A DNA stretch of 64,000 bases from Mycolicibacterium iranicum (GCF_001650495.1 NZ_LWCS01000002.1:310001-374000); one strand, 5' to 3'. Shown: positions 1 to 9,704, counted from the first letter of the stretch. The notes: generated by a model not told the origin, from the letters alone. A program made the numbers and translations.

Positions 1-1395
1 GCCCGGGCTGCCCAGCAGGATCGCGTCGTTGGCCTGCAAGCCGCTGTTGGCGAACGCGTCCGCGACCGTCGTCGAGCCGTAGGAATGGCCTGCGACGGTG
101 AGGTGCTGAGGTACCCCCGGTTCGTGAGTCACGTTGAGGCTGTTGACATCCCACGCCAGCGCGTCCCCGCCGGCGCGGGCGAGGCCGGTGTTGGCGATGT
201 TCGGGTCGGTGAAACTCTCCGGGGTGTCATAGCCCATCCAGGAAATGACCGCAGTAGGCTCGCGAGGAGCCGCGTCCCGAGTTTCGTCGAAAAGGTTGAT
301 GGCGTCATTGTGGCCGTCGGAGAGCCAGCCGTCGCGGACACTGGCGCTGGTGCCAGGAACGATGACGGCGGTGTTCACAGCTTTGTCGGGGTTGCCGATC
401 GCGACGGCCGCGCGCCCCTTGCCGTCGAAGGCCTGCGGGTCGTAGGCCCACAGCATCGTCGGACGCCAGTTCTCACGCATCCGCTCCTCGGCGGTGACGT
501 CGCTGTAGCGCCGGGGCTGCCCGTCCGGACCCGTGAGCTCGTTGGCACCCGTCATCTGGTGGATCAGGCCCTCTTGGGTCTTCTTCGCGTTGTGGTACTG
601 CGTGATGTCGTTCTCGGAGAGCCCGTACCGGCCGGGGTTGGCGGTCACCTCGTCGGCGGACACGTTGTTGGCCCTGGCGGCGTTCTCCACCCGGTCGAGG
701 TCGTCGTCCATCACTGCCACGTTGATGGGATCGCGGGCATCGGCGGGAATTCCGTTGAGATTGCCGAGAGTTGGCGGATGCTCGGCAATCAGCTCCTGCT
801 GTTGTTGCTCGCTGAGCGAGTCCCACCACCTCTTGACGTCGGCGGGGTCGGTGTCCGGCGACGGGATCTGGATGAGCGCTCCGCCGACCTCGACCGGAGG
901 ATTCGGAATGTCGACGCCCGCAGCCTGGTCGATCGCCGAGGCGGTGTTCTCGTCGAGGTCGGTGAACAGCCGCAGCATCTCTTTGAGGAAGGTGCTGAGA
1001 TTGTCGGCGATGCCTTTGAGCAGATCGCCGACCAGCCACTGCTCGGGGGTGACGGTGCCGTCGTCGGCGACTGCGAACCCGAAGCGTTCGGTGGTCGCCA
1101 CCAGATCCAGCAGCGCGTCGCGCAGTGCGCCCATCTGCAGGCCACCGTTGCGCAGCGCCGACTCCAGGTTCAGCAGGCGGCGAGCGACCCGTTCCTGTTC
1201 GGCGATGTCCTTCAGGCCACTGTCGATGGCCGCGGTCGCGGCATCGCCCGACCAGCGGCCTTGGAGGAACGACAGCATCTCCCGCCCGCCGGTGATGACA
1301 GCCTGCAGTTCGGAGTGCTTGCCGCGCATGACATCCGCGGCGTCGACGAGTTGGTCGGGCTTCGACGCCCGCACCGTCGATATCGATACCGACAA
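1..1395 (-). CDS. DUF1023-type alpha/beta hydrolase (3' part beyond window)
   Basis: Reads leftward off the window edge, so the C-terminus is missing. About 465 codons are present. A TTG start at 1395 is chosen because GGGAGG lies about 5 nt upstream and the protein then starts directly with the first conserved-looking segment (residues 5-20). The N-terminal half is alpha-helical and Ala/Leu-rich. The C-terminal part ends in a hydrolase nucleophile elbow, GHSYGS, with Ser near residue 438. This architecture (helical N-terminus, then DUF1023 hydrolase domain) is typical of large mycobacterial proteins of unknown substrate. It is divergent from the CHAT gene at 1466 with only 70 bp between, so the two may share a control region. 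Function beyond hydrolase fold is not known. Confidence 0.85.
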   Translation of the reverse strand, partial: MSVSISTVRASKPDQLVDAADVMRGKHSELQAVITGGREMLSFLQGRWSGDAATAAIDSGLKDIAEQERVARRLLNLESALRNGGLQMGALRDALLDLVATTERFGFAVADDGTVTPEQWLVGDLLKGIADNLSTFLKEMLRLFTDLDENTASAIDQAAGVDIPNPPVEVGGALIQIPSPDTDPADVKRWWDSLSEQQQQELIAEHPPTLGNLNGIPADARDPINVAVMDDDLDRVENAARANNVSADEVTANPGRYGLSENDITQYHNAKKTQEGLIHQMTGANELTGPDGQPRRYSDVTAEERMRENWRPTMLWAYDPQAFDGKGRAAVAIGNPDKAVNTAVIVPGTSASVRDGWLSDGHNDAINLFDETRDAAPREPTAVISWMGYDTPESFTDPNIANTGLARAGGDALAWDVNSLNVTHEPGVPQHLTVAGHSYGSTTVADAFANSGLQANDAILLGSPG

Positions 1396-1452
1396 GTTCC
1401 CTCCCAAAGCGGCACTGTCGATCGTTTCATATTGACGTGATGAGACTGCCGT

Positions 1453-1458
1453 TAGTCT
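1453..1458 (+). promoter_or_regulatory. -10 box of a leaderless promoter for the 951-aa CHAT gene
   Basis: TAGTCT fits TANNNT and is followed by 7 nt and then the ATG at 1466, the spacing expected when transcription starts at the start codon. A TTGACG at 1432-1437 could be the -35 element (15 bp spacer). There is no purine-rich ribosome-binding site before the ATG, which agrees with a leaderless transcript. Confidence 0.6.
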
Positions 1459-1465
1459 GACGAGC

Positions 1466-4321
1466 ATGGCGGCCGACGCCGGGTGGCAAGCCTTCGACAT
1501 GCTGATCCGTCATCCAGGCGCGATGGCCTATCAGCTGTGCACCGCTCTGCAGGCAGGCAGCCCGTTGCCGCCTCTGCAGGAACTTCCTGACGAGTGCGTC
1601 GCACTGCTGCTCTACCTGGTCCGGACCGCACCGCTACTGTCCTCGCACGAGGCGGCGGTCGCCGCCGAAGCCCGGTCCAGGGGACTCGCCGAGTTTGACG
1701 CCGCCGGCTATGTCGAGCCCCCCGACGAGCTCACGACCGTGCTGGACGCGGCATCGGCGGTGTTACTGCGTCAGTGGCAGGCCGGCGGGCCGCCGGATCC
1801 CAGGACCTGGCTGCGTGAACTGTCTGCCGCCGAGGCCACCGTGGACGCACTGCCTGCAGACCTACCCCCAGTTCGGCTGCAAGAGATCGCATCCGTCCGC
1901 GTGGACCTGGCGAGGGCCGCGGCCCGCATCCACACCGACCTCGGTGACAAGGACGCAGCGTCAGCGGCCTGGCACCGCGCGCTCGGCGCCGCCCGCCCGA
2001 TCGAGTCGCTCCTGCTGTCCACGGTGCGGCGCTACTGCGAGTGGATCGGCCGCTCCGATCCCGACGAGGCCCTGCAGCAATTTCTCCCGCTCGTCGAACG
2101 AGTTCTCAGCGGACCGCCGGACATCCAGCGCGCAGAGATGTTGACCTACCTGACTAGGTTCTATCTCAACCATGGCGACGCGATCGCAGCGCAGGATATG
2201 GGGCGCCGCCTCGAACGCGAGTTGCAGCGACTGGGCTTCGCCGACACCGCCTCCGGCGACTATCTCGACGCTCTGCCGGTCTGGGTCTCGGCCGCGCAGC
2301 GTCACGTCTCGGACCGCACCGGGGCGCTGGCCGCTGTGCACAGTGCTCTCACCGGGTGGCTGATGATCCATGCCCTGCACGTCCAACTCGGCACGGGCGA
2401 CGATTCACACCAGGACCGCATGGGACGGCTCGGCGTGCTCTTCGAAGAGATGTCGACGCGTGAACAGGCAGCCGAAGTCAGTGACGGCGAGTTGCTGGCG
2501 GCCGCGGCCGCAATGCCGGACGCAACGCCTTCCCTTGTCGCACCTGACTTCTCGGCGGGTCGGGCCGCCGATGAACGGTTCCGGGCGCTCTGTCGGCGAT
2601 ACGACGCGGGCGAGAATTCCGACGAGCTGGTCGAAGGGTGGCGGTCCCTCGCTGCGGATCCGGACTTGGTGCCGAGCTCACGAGCCTGGTCGGCGGTGCG
2701 GGCTGCCAAGGCCCTGACCGATCGGCAGCTCTGGGATGCGGCCCGGCCCGACTTACGATCGGCACTTGCCCTGGCGCGCAGCGCCCACGAGCACGACGCG
2801 GAGATCCTGGCGTGGCACCTCCTCATCCAGGAGCAGGTGACCCTCGGCGACAACGCGGCCGCATCGCATCTGTGTGGTCAGGCAATAGACCGCGTCGAGG
2901 AGGTCCGCAGCCGCATCACCGCGCCGTACCTGGAATCGGCGTTCATGGCGGCTCTCTGCAGCCCCTACATTCTCGGCATCGAGACGGCTCGCCGCTGCGG
3001 GGACTGGCAGCTGATGCTCGAGCGCACCGAGTTACTCAGAACACGGGCATTGCAAAGTCCTGCGTCCCGGGTCGATTCCGATGGTCCCCTGCTCGCCGAA
3101 CTGCGGCAGCTGTCGGCGGAGTTCGTCGTGGCTGCCAACCGCGACGACCGGCGTCTGCAGCGCCAAGCGATCTGGGAACGGCTGCTGATCGGGCGGCAGC
3201 ACCGCAGGCCCCGCTTCGATCTTGCCACGTTGCAACGCCGCATTTCGGGTCGCGCCGTCGTACTCGCGTACTACTTCCTGGCGGAGAGCACTCTGCTGCG
3301 TATCTGTATCACCGGCGATTCGGTTCTGTGCGAGAAGGTTTCGGTAGAGGAACACCCAGCCTTTATCGCCGCTCTCGATGGGCTTGCCTGTGCGACTGCG
3401 GGCTCGGAGGACGTCGAACGTCACCTGAGCGCGTTGGCCCCCGAGCTGCTTCCTCCCGCGTTTGCCGCCGAGGTCGATGCCGCACCGCAGGTGATCGTCT
3501 GTCCCCACCAGGCGCTGCACCAGGTGCCCTTCGCCGCGTTGCCCTTCGCCGGGGCCACCTTGATCGAACACAAGCCCGTGGGTGCTGTCCCCAACCTCAC
3601 CTGTCTGCTCGCCGAACCCGCGCCACCATCGTCGACGACGGCGTACTTCGGCATCGCCACCCGATCGGCGTCCGACGAGAACGGTGAATCCAAGCCCGCG
3701 TTGCCCGGCGTCGAGCGTGAGATCAGGCAAGCAGCAAAGCTTTTCGGCACACCGTCGAGAACCCTGCTGGGCTCAGCGGTGACGCGGGAGAACGTGGACT
3801 CCGCAGACCTCCGCGCGTCGCTCGGATCGGCCCGGGTGGTCCACCTCGCTTTGCACGGCAGCGACGTCGCCGATGCCGACGTGGCCAACGCACCCATGGA
3901 GACCAAGTTGTACCTGGCTGACGGACCTGTCGACGGCCTCGACATCATCACCTGGTCGCTGACGGCAGACGTGGTGGTGCTGTCGGCCTGCCACGCCGGC
4001 AAGCGAGCGGTGTCGGCACGCGGACTTGCGCGGTTGAGCACCGACACCGTCTACGGACTCCAGGCGGCCTTCCACCAGGCAGGCGCCAAAGCCGTCATCG
4101 GGCCGCTGTGGGCGGTCTCCGATCGCGTTGCCCCGGAACTGATCAAGCCGCTGTGCGTCGCCCTCCGGGACGGCCACGACGCGGCGTCGGCGCTGCAACA
4201 CGCCGTCCGGACGTATCTCGGCGGCACTGTCGGTACGTGGCGTAGTCCTTCGCTGTGGGGCAGTTTCACCCTTGTCGGCTTCTCGCCTGCTGCGTTCGGG
4301 CTCAGCCCCCCAGCCAGTTGA
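1466..4321 (+). CDS. CHAT-domain (caspase-like) protein with long helical N-terminus
   Basis: 951 aa. The C-terminal third (about residues 640-945) is a CHAT domain, the bacterial caspase/separase-like cysteine protease fold. The catalytic pair is visible as His797 in HLALHGSD and Cys842 in LSACHAGK, followed by the usual GAKAVIGPLW strand. The first 600 residues are helical and rich in Ala/Leu with TPR-like helix pairs, the normal sensor or scaffold part of CHAT proteins. No signal peptide or membrane segment is seen, so it is probably cytoplasmic. Translation is probably leaderless. It converges on the alpha/beta hydrolase at 4302-5789 with a 20-bp overlap, and that hydrolase is itself coupled to a second CHAT gene. 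The substrate is unknown; the neighbouring hydrolase is a candidate partner by context only. Confidence 0.88.
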   Translation: MAADAGWQAFDMLIRHPGAMAYQLCTALQAGSPLPPLQELPDECVALLLYLVRTAPLLSSHEAAVAAEARSRGLAEFDAAGYVEPPDELTTVLDAASAVLLRQWQAGGPPDPRTWLRELSAAEATVDALPADLPPVRLQEIASVRVDLARAAARIHTDLGDKDAASAAWHRALGAARPIESLLLSTVRRYCEWIGRSDPDEALQQFLPLVERVLSGPPDIQRAEMLTYLTRFYLNHGDAIAAQDMGRRLERELQRLGFADTASGDYLDALPVWVSAAQRHVSDRTGALAAVHSALTGWLMIHALHVQLGTGDDSHQDRMGRLGVLFEEMSTREQAAEVSDGELLAAAAAMPDATPSLVAPDFSAGRAADERFRALCRRYDAGENSDELVEGWRSLAADPDLVPSSRAWSAVRAAKALTDRQLWDAARPDLRSALALARSAHEHDAEILAWHLLIQEQVTLGDNAAASHLCGQAIDRVEEVRSRITAPYLESAFMAALCSPYILGIETARRCGDWQLMLERTELLRTRALQSPASRVDSDGPLLAELRQLSAEFVVAANRDDRRLQRQAIWERLLIGRQHRRPRFDLATLQRRISGRAVVLAYYFLAESTLLRICITGDSVLCEKVSVEEHPAFIAALDGLACATAGSEDVERHLSALAPELLPPAFAAEVDAAPQVIVCPHQALHQVPFAALPFAGATLIEHKPVGAVPNLTCLLAEPAPPSSTTAYFGIATRSASDENGESKPALPGVEREIRQAAKLFGTPSRTLLGSAVTRENVDSADLRASLGSARVVHLALHGSDVADADVANAPMETKLYLADGPVDGLDIITWSLTADVVVLSACHAGKRAVSARGLARLSTDTVYGLQAAFHQAGAKAVIGPLWAVSDRVAPELIKPLCVALRDGHDAASALQHAVRTYLGGTVGTWRSPSLWGSFTLVGFSPAAFGLSPPAS

Positions 4322-5789
4322 GCAGCGCGTCGGATGTTCTGCTCTGACCGAAATAGGCGCAATGCCAGATGCTTTCGTGCCGGTCGAAACCGATACGGCG
4401 TTCGGCGGGCACGGGGAAGCCGGCCGCGCCGGCAGCCTCGTACACCCCGTGTGAGGGGACCACGACGTCGTTGGGAAGCATGCCGAAGACGCGGTCGGCA
4501 ACCCCGTCGGCACCGCGCATCAGCTTGAGCAGTCCGCCCTTGGGTTCGTAATCCGACCCGATCGCGTAGCCGGTGTAAGGCTGCGCCTGTCTCTGCCCGA
4601 GTTCGGGCAGCCAATCTTTCCGCGGGTCCATCGCACTCAACCCGGGAAGCGCGCCGACCGCATTGCACCCGATGATCTTCACCACGGTGAGAACCCCGTC
4701 CAAGATGTCGGCCACCGTCGAAAGGGGACCGTCGGGAGCGAGGTTGAGCAGGGTCGACATCCGGTCGACGAACTTGGCGTGGCTCTCCACATCCGCCAGG
4801 GCTGTGCCCGCATTCGGTGCGCCGACGTGGATGATCTTGCCGACCCGGATCGGGCTGGAATCGATCGGCGCCGCGCACGCGAGGGCGCGGGCGACCAGAC
4901 CGCCGCGGCTGTGCGTGACCACATCGACGTCGAGCTGGATGCCCGGCGGGACGAATGACAGCAGCGTCGAGGCATTGGCGTGAGGATCCACCGAGAGGCT
5001 GGGATGGTCGAAGGAAAAGACGCGGCTTCCGTAGCGGGAACTCAATGTGCCCCAGGCGGACTCGTCGAGTGCACCGAACCCGCCGTGGCTGCTGCTGAAG
5101 GTGCCGTGCACGAACAGCAGCGCACGGCCTTCGGCCAGTCGCGACCAGCCGTGTCCGTCGATCGGGGTCAGCGCCGTGCCGTCTGCCGGTCCGATGAACC
5201 GGCGTACCCCGGACGGGCGGTTGTTGTTCTCCCACCATTCGGCGATCTTCTGACCGATGTACTCCGCACCCGCCTCGATGAGAGGGAACACCAGCACCGA
5301 GAGCAGCTTCTTCCCGATGATGGAGACCAGACCCCGTGTCCCGTCGCTCGGCGCAAGTTCCTGCACGGCAACCGTATCGGCGGGCACGTCGAAGCGCACC
5401 AGGTTGGGCATGGAGCCGGGCTGGGGATAGTGCCAACTGACGATGCCCTCTTCGTCGGCGAGGAGCGCCACCTGGATCTGGTCGGGGGTGGGACCGGGCG
5501 CACCGACACCGGGAACTTCCAGGCTCAGCAGCGGGCGATCGTCCGTGCCGCGATTGGCTTGTGGACCGACTCCGACGACGGGGGTCGCGGCGATCTCCAG
5601 AGAGTGCAGGACGGCGAAGTCTTGCCGATCCAGTGCCGCCACCAAAGTCGGCGTCGCAGCTTCCTCACCTGAACGAGTGCCCAGAACTGCACGCTCAGCC
5701 AGCTCTACCGAGCCGACGAGCCCCGGGGCCTGAACGTAGATGTCGGGTCCGAGCGCGATGCGATCGGTGCCGCCGTGAAGTTCGGTCAT
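4302..5789 (-). CDS. Lipase-like alpha/beta hydrolase coupled to a CHAT protease
   Basis: 495 aa. The start ATG overlaps the stop of the upstream CHAT gene in an ATGA, so the two are translationally coupled. Residues 1-200 have no clear family. The hydrolase core follows, with LLFVHGTFSS (oxyanion region) around residue 230 and the nucleophile elbow THSRGG with Ser294. Candidate acid and His residues lie in the C-terminal third (segments PSHGVY and DRHESI). It resembles lipase/esterase proteins that act on acyl esters, possibly lipids. No signal peptide is evident. The unassigned N-terminal 200 residues could be a regulatory or protease-sensitive segment. Substrate unknown. Its 3' end overlaps the convergent CHAT gene by 20 bp. 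Confidence 0.85.
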   Translation of the reverse strand: MTELHGGTDRIALGPDIYVQAPGLVGSVELAERAVLGTRSGEEAATPTLVAALDRQDFAVLHSLEIAATPVVGVGPQANRGTDDRPLLSLEVPGVGAPGPTPDQIQVALLADEEGIVSWHYPQPGSMPNLVRFDVPADTVAVQELAPSDGTRGLVSIIGKKLLSVLVFPLIEAGAEYIGQKIAEWWENNNRPSGVRRFIGPADGTALTPIDGHGWSRLAEGRALLFVHGTFSSSHGGFGALDESAWGTLSSRYGSRVFSFDHPSLSVDPHANASTLLSFVPPGIQLDVDVVTHSRGGLVARALACAAPIDSSPIRVGKIIHVGAPNAGTALADVESHAKFVDRMSTLLNLAPDGPLSTVADILDGVLTVVKIIGCNAVGALPGLSAMDPRKDWLPELGQRQAQPYTGYAIGSDYEPKGGLLKLMRGADGVADRVFGMLPNDVVVPSHGVYEAAGAAGFPVPAERRIGFDRHESIWHCAYFGQSRTSDALLNWLGG

Positions 5790-7804
5790 CGTGTGCTCCG
5801 TTCGAGGCGCAGGTCAGGGTTCCCGTAGAACACGTAGGCGATCGCCGACGCGGTGTTCGATTGCGTGGTGTACCGGCGCCGGATCGCACGCATCGCTTCG
5901 CCGACGGTCTCGCCCTCGTCAAGGGTTCGCCGGTAGAACTCCAACGCGATGTCGCGCGCCTCCACGTCGTTGACCTTCCACAGCGGGGCGACGAAACCCC
6001 GGGTGCCTTCGCGAAGGAACGCTCCGGCCAGACCGCCCAACTGGGTGAGAGTCTCGGCCGGCGCACCCGCCTCGCACGCGTTGAGGAACACGAACGGCCG
6101 CTGGCGTGCCAGCAGGTGGAAGCCGCGCACCATCAGCGGATTCAGCCGTGCTCCGCCGGCCAACTTCAATCCGGTGAACTGCTGGTGGTTCACATCGGTT
6201 TCGGCATGACCGGCGAAATGCAGCATCGTGGGCAGGAAATCTGCGCCGTCGCGTTGCAGCGTGCACTCCATCAGGGCGGCCACGTCGTCCTGCGAAATCG
6301 ACACCGAGAGAGCGCCGTAGGACTGCGCGATGGTGTCGGCCTCCTCCTCGGCATGGGGCAGGGCAGCCAGGCCGGCGGCCCCGGTGTATTCGCCCTTGAT
6401 CACCACCATCGCATCGGCTTCGATGGTCAGCGGTGGCGGAGCGACGGGAATGGCGCCGCCGGGAAGCTGACGGGTGGGCATCGTCCACCGCGACACCTGC
6501 CAGAGCTGGCCGAGCGTGGCGCCGTGAGAGAACTCGGGGGGTAGGAGCTCGGGGTGCCGGAGTCGCTCGGGCTCGATCCACGCCAGCTCCCACGGCACCC
6601 ACGGCTCACTGGTGGTGATCAACAGGCGCGGCTCGTCGCCGGCGTCTTCGGCCCGCCGCCAGACGTTCTCGAACATATCCCAGAACTCGGCGGGAAGGTT
6701 GTCGGCGACCTCGTCACCCACCCCTCGGACGGTGGCCGACAACAACGGCCCTGACAGGGTGTTGGGCAGCTGCCGCATCAGTTGCTCGGCGAAGGCCTGT
6801 GCCGACCCCTGCGTCAACGTGGTGGTGACCGCACCGGGTCGGACGACGTCCGGGTAGCGGCAGTGGAACCGCCAGTGCACGGTGGCGTCGCCGCCGCGGG
6901 TGGTGATGTCGATACTCATGTGGGGGGCTTCGCCGGGCGGCACCTCACCGATCAGCCCGCTGGCTCCAATGGCCGCCCGCTCCGCCGGTTCCGCCGGTGC
7001 CTGCGCGACGACTTCGACTGTGGCCCAGGTGCGTCCGACGACGACACCCGCGTACTCGTAGCTGATCTCGAGCATCCGCCTTGCGGCGGCTTCGCCCGGG
7101 TCGGCGATGACGGTGAATCGCACCTGGCTGGAGTCGGGATGGTCCCGGTCGACGGTCAGCGTGCGTTCGATGCCGTCGGGGAAGCGGAAACCGAATCCCA
7201 GTATTTGCAAACGGAAATCCGGCCTGGGACCGGTGGTGACAAGCACTGGTGGTCCGGCGATCTCCATGTGGTCGGCCGGTTCGGCGGCGAACCCGGCAAC
7301 GACGGCGAACTCCTGCCCGGGTGAGACTTGTGCGGGTGCGTCGACGTCGGGGTAGGCCCGGAACACCGCCAAGTCCTCCTCGATGAGCTCCGGACCTCTA
7401 AGCGTGAGGTCTGCGGTCGGGGGAGCAAACCCGTCGTCGAATGTCGTGAACTCCGGCATCGGTCCGCCACCCCCGAACACCTCGCCAACGTCCCCGCTCG
7501 CGATACCGACAACCAGGTCACCGTTGAGGACGATGCCTCCGGGTTCGACTGTGTCGTCACCGAGTTGGAGTGCGAGTGTGTCGGGGGCCTCGTCGAGCCG
7601 CAGGGCTGCGAACACTGTGGCGTCGGGATCGTGCGCGGAAAGCCGCGCCCGGACGTCGGCCACACCGAACGTGTAGTACTGAGTCGCACGGCCTGAGTCG
7701 TCGACGACGACGACCTCGGCGTCGTCGGGAGAGTGTTCGAGCTGACTCAGACCGGTTCTCACGGTTGAAGCGGCACGGATGATGATCGCCGGTGTGCATT
7801 CCAT
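5786..7804 (-). CDS. CHAT-domain protease, first gene of CHAT-hydrolase operon
   Basis: 672 aa. Starts at ATG 7804 with GGGGGA about 5 nt upstream. The C-terminal CHAT domain (about residues 430-665) has His533 in HFAGHAET and Cys577 in LNACEAG, followed by RGFVAPLWKVND, so both catalytic residues are kept. The N-terminal 400 residues are beta-rich and unlike the helical N-terminus of the 951-aa CHAT protein on the other strand, which suggests a different sensor. The last codons overlap the alpha/beta hydrolase start by 4 bp, so protease and hydrolase are made together. Role not known. Caspase-like proteases paired with a possible effector recall bacterial stress or defence modules, but that is inference. 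Confidence 0.87.
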   Translation of the reverse strand: MECTPAIIIRAASTVRTGLSQLEHSPDDAEVVVVDDSGRATQYYTFGVADVRARLSAHDPDATVFAALRLDEAPDTLALQLGDDTVEPGGIVLNGDLVVGIASGDVGEVFGGGGPMPEFTTFDDGFAPPTADLTLRGPELIEEDLAVFRAYPDVDAPAQVSPGQEFAVVAGFAAEPADHMEIAGPPVLVTTGPRPDFRLQILGFGFRFPDGIERTLTVDRDHPDSSQVRFTVIADPGEAAARRMLEISYEYAGVVVGRTWATVEVVAQAPAEPAERAAIGASGLIGEVPPGEAPHMSIDITTRGGDATVHWRFHCRYPDVVRPGAVTTTLTQGSAQAFAEQLMRQLPNTLSGPLLSATVRGVGDEVADNLPAEFWDMFENVWRRAEDAGDEPRLLITTSEPWVPWELAWIEPERLRHPELLPPEFSHGATLGQLWQVSRWTMPTRQLPGGAIPVAPPPLTIEADAMVVIKGEYTGAAGLAALPHAEEEADTIAQSYGALSVSISQDDVAALMECTLQRDGADFLPTMLHFAGHAETDVNHQQFTGLKLAGGARLNPLMVRGFHLLARQRPFVFLNACEAGAPAETLTQLGGLAGAFLREGTRGFVAPLWKVNDVEARDIALEFYRRTLDEGETVGEAMRAIRRRYTTQSNTASAIAYVFYGNPDLRLERSTR

Positions 7805-7907
7805 GTGTCCCCCATGACGCTTCGCGCGGCGTCTGGTGTGCGGTCAGATCGCCGGATCGCTCGAAATCGTGATCTGTGAGCACACTAGGTCAGCGATGGC
7901 CGCGCGA

Positions 7908-7913
7908 TACCCT
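7908..7913 (+). promoter_or_regulatory. -10 box of a leaderless promoter for the OmdA-type gene
   Basis: TACCCT fits TANNNT and is separated by 6 nt from the GTG at 7920. This supports GTG 7920 as the start rather than the in-frame ATG codons at 7836 and 7896. Confidence 0.5.
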
Positions 7914-7919
7914 AACCAG

Positions 7920-8189
7920 GTGAACAGCCCGCGGATTCCCGGTGGTGTGGTGCACAAGCTGCCTGCCGATCTACGCACCGCCCTCGCCGGCAACGCGGAC
8001 GCGCTGGCCGCGTGGAAGGACATCACGCCGCTGGCGCGCAACGAGTTCATCTGCTGGGTGGAGGACGCCAAGCAGGACAAGACCCGCGAGCGACGGATCC
8101 GGCGTACCCAGGAGGAATTGGAAGAGGGTATGCGCCGGCCCTGCTGTTGGCCGGGGTGCAAGCACCGCGAACGTACGGGCAAGGCCTAA
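7920..8189 (+). CDS. YdeI/OmpD-associated (OmdA) family small protein
   Basis: 89 aa from GTG 7920. The centre holds the family signature: AAWKDITPLARNEFICWV followed by a basic RRIRRTQEELEEG helix and a C-terminal CCWPGCKHR segment. OmdA proteins are small, often annotated as bacteriocin-protection or OmpD-associated, with no firm biochemical role. The upstream extension to 7836 has no family similarity. ATG 7896 (8 codons earlier) is an alternative start. It is divergent from the CHAT operon starting at 7804. Confidence 0.8.
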   Translation: MNSPRIPGGVVHKLPADLRTALAGNADALAAWKDITPLARNEFICWVEDAKQDKTRERRIRRTQEELEEGMRRPCCWPGCKHRERTGKA

Positions 8190-8257
8190 CCATCGCATCA
8201 GGTCTCGCGCAGATGCGTCTCAAACGCATTCGCATCGACACCCTCGGCGCTCGGAAC

Positions 8258-9628
8258 TCACAAGCCCTGCAGTTGCGCCAGCGTCAGGTGGGCGATCATG
8301 AAGTAGATGATCAGGCCGGTGCCGTCGACGATGGTGGCAATGGCAGGTGCGGAAACCAGTGCTGGATCCAGCCGCAGCTTCTTGAGCAACGGCGGCAGGA
8401 TCGACGCGATCAACGACGACCAGAGCACGATGGCCGCGATCGTGAGCGCCACACACAGCGTCACCTCTGGGCCCACCCCCAAAGTCCAGGCACGGATCAC
8501 CGCGGCCAGACCCATCGTCAGCGCGATCAGCATGCCCGTGGACAGCTCTTTGGCCACGACCGACGGGACATCGCGGAACCTGACGTCCCCGGTGGCCAGT
8601 GCGCGCACCAGGGTCGTGGTGATCTGCGTGCCGGTGTTGCCACCGGTGCCGATGAGAAGCGGGATGAAGAAGGCCAGCGCGACAACGGCTTCCATCTCCT
8701 CCTCGAAGTGCCGCAGCACCGTGCCGGTGTATGCCTCGGCCACGAACAACAGGAGCAGCCAGCCGACTCGCTTGCGCCACAGGTGCCACGGTGACGCCCG
8801 CATGTAGGGGATCTCGAGCGGCTGGGAACCACCTTGCCGCTCCGCGTCGGCGGTCGCCTCTTCTCCGGCGAGCTCGGCGGCCGTTGACAGGGTGAGGATG
8901 CCGAGCAGCCGCATGTCCGCGTCGACGACGGGCACCGCGACGAGGTGAAGGTCTTCGAGCGCACGGATGGCGTCCTCGACACCGGTCAGGGGCGATACCC
9001 AGAGCAGGTCGTCGTTCATCAGCTCCGCAACGACCCTGTCCGCCTCGGCGAGAACCAGATCCCGGAATGCAACGACGCCGACGAGCCGTCCGTGCGAGTC
9101 GGTCACATAGATGTAGGCGGTTGTCTCTGTGTCGGCGGCGAGCTCTGCGGCGTGGAGACGCAGTAGCTCGACGGCGTCGGAGACAGTGAGACTGGAGGAG
9201 ATGGTGAGCGCCTCCGGGTTCATGTGGGCTGCCGCGGAATCCTTGGGCCACTGAAGTACCCGGCGCAGCGTCGCCGCCCGCCTCGCAGGTATCCGAGATA
9301 GCACGGATTCACGTGCGGCCGTGGGCATCCCGCGCAGAATGTCGGCGGCATGGTCGGTATCGAGTGCCGAGATCAGTGGAGCCGCGACGGCGGGTTCCAT
9401 CGCCGACATCGCACGTGCGGCCAGCTCATCGTCGACCGACTCCAGCAGAACCTTGGCGCTCCTCGTATCCAGAACCTCCCCGAGCTTGCCGAGCTCGGCC
9501 CTGCTCAGTTTCGCCAACTGGTGGCTGCGTTCTGCAGGCTCCGGAACGGCCTTCAGCCAGTCGTTGAGACCGTCTTGTCCGGGCTCGATAAGAGCTGCCC
9601 GCAGGGCTATAGAGGTCTTGGGCGGCAT
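8258..9628 (-). CDS. mgtE: Magnesium transporter MgtE
   Basis: 456 aa. Starts at ATG 9628 (MPPKTS), preceded by GAGGAG at 5 nt; a longer in-frame reading to 9691 lacks such a site. The order is the MgtE one: a helical N domain (about residues 20-130), a pair of CBS domains (about 135-260) that sense Mg2+ and gate the pore, then five transmembrane helices from about residue 290. The selectivity-filter region shows GTGGNTGTQ. It forms a homodimeric Mg2+ channel in the inner membrane. It is followed, on the same strand and 76 bp away, by the permease gene of the phosphonate locus. That separation suggests an independent unit. Confidence 0.95.
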   Translation of the reverse strand: MPPKTSIALRAALIEPGQDGLNDWLKAVPEPAERSHQLAKLSRAELGKLGEVLDTRSAKVLLESVDDELAARAMSAMEPAVAAPLISALDTDHAADILRGMPTAARESVLSRIPARRAATLRRVLQWPKDSAAAHMNPEALTISSSLTVSDAVELLRLHAAELAADTETTAYIYVTDSHGRLVGVVAFRDLVLAEADRVVAELMNDDLLWVSPLTGVEDAIRALEDLHLVAVPVVDADMRLLGILTLSTAAELAGEEATADAERQGGSQPLEIPYMRASPWHLWRKRVGWLLLLFVAEAYTGTVLRHFEEEMEAVVALAFFIPLLIGTGGNTGTQITTTLVRALATGDVRFRDVPSVVAKELSTGMLIALTMGLAAVIRAWTLGVGPEVTLCVALTIAAIVLWSSLIASILPPLLKKLRLDPALVSAPAIATIVDGTGLIIYFMIAHLTLAQLQGL

Positions 9629-9704
9629 GACACTCCTCGGCTCGAGATGCTGGGCAGATCGTAACGGTCCCGAGACGGTCGCATGACGCACTGTGGAGCG
9701 CAGA

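Noticed and set aside
84..1440. Long rightward open frame opposite the DUF1023 gene
   Set aside because: Codon pattern and hydrolase motifs belong to the minus strand; the rightward frame is a high-GC shadow.
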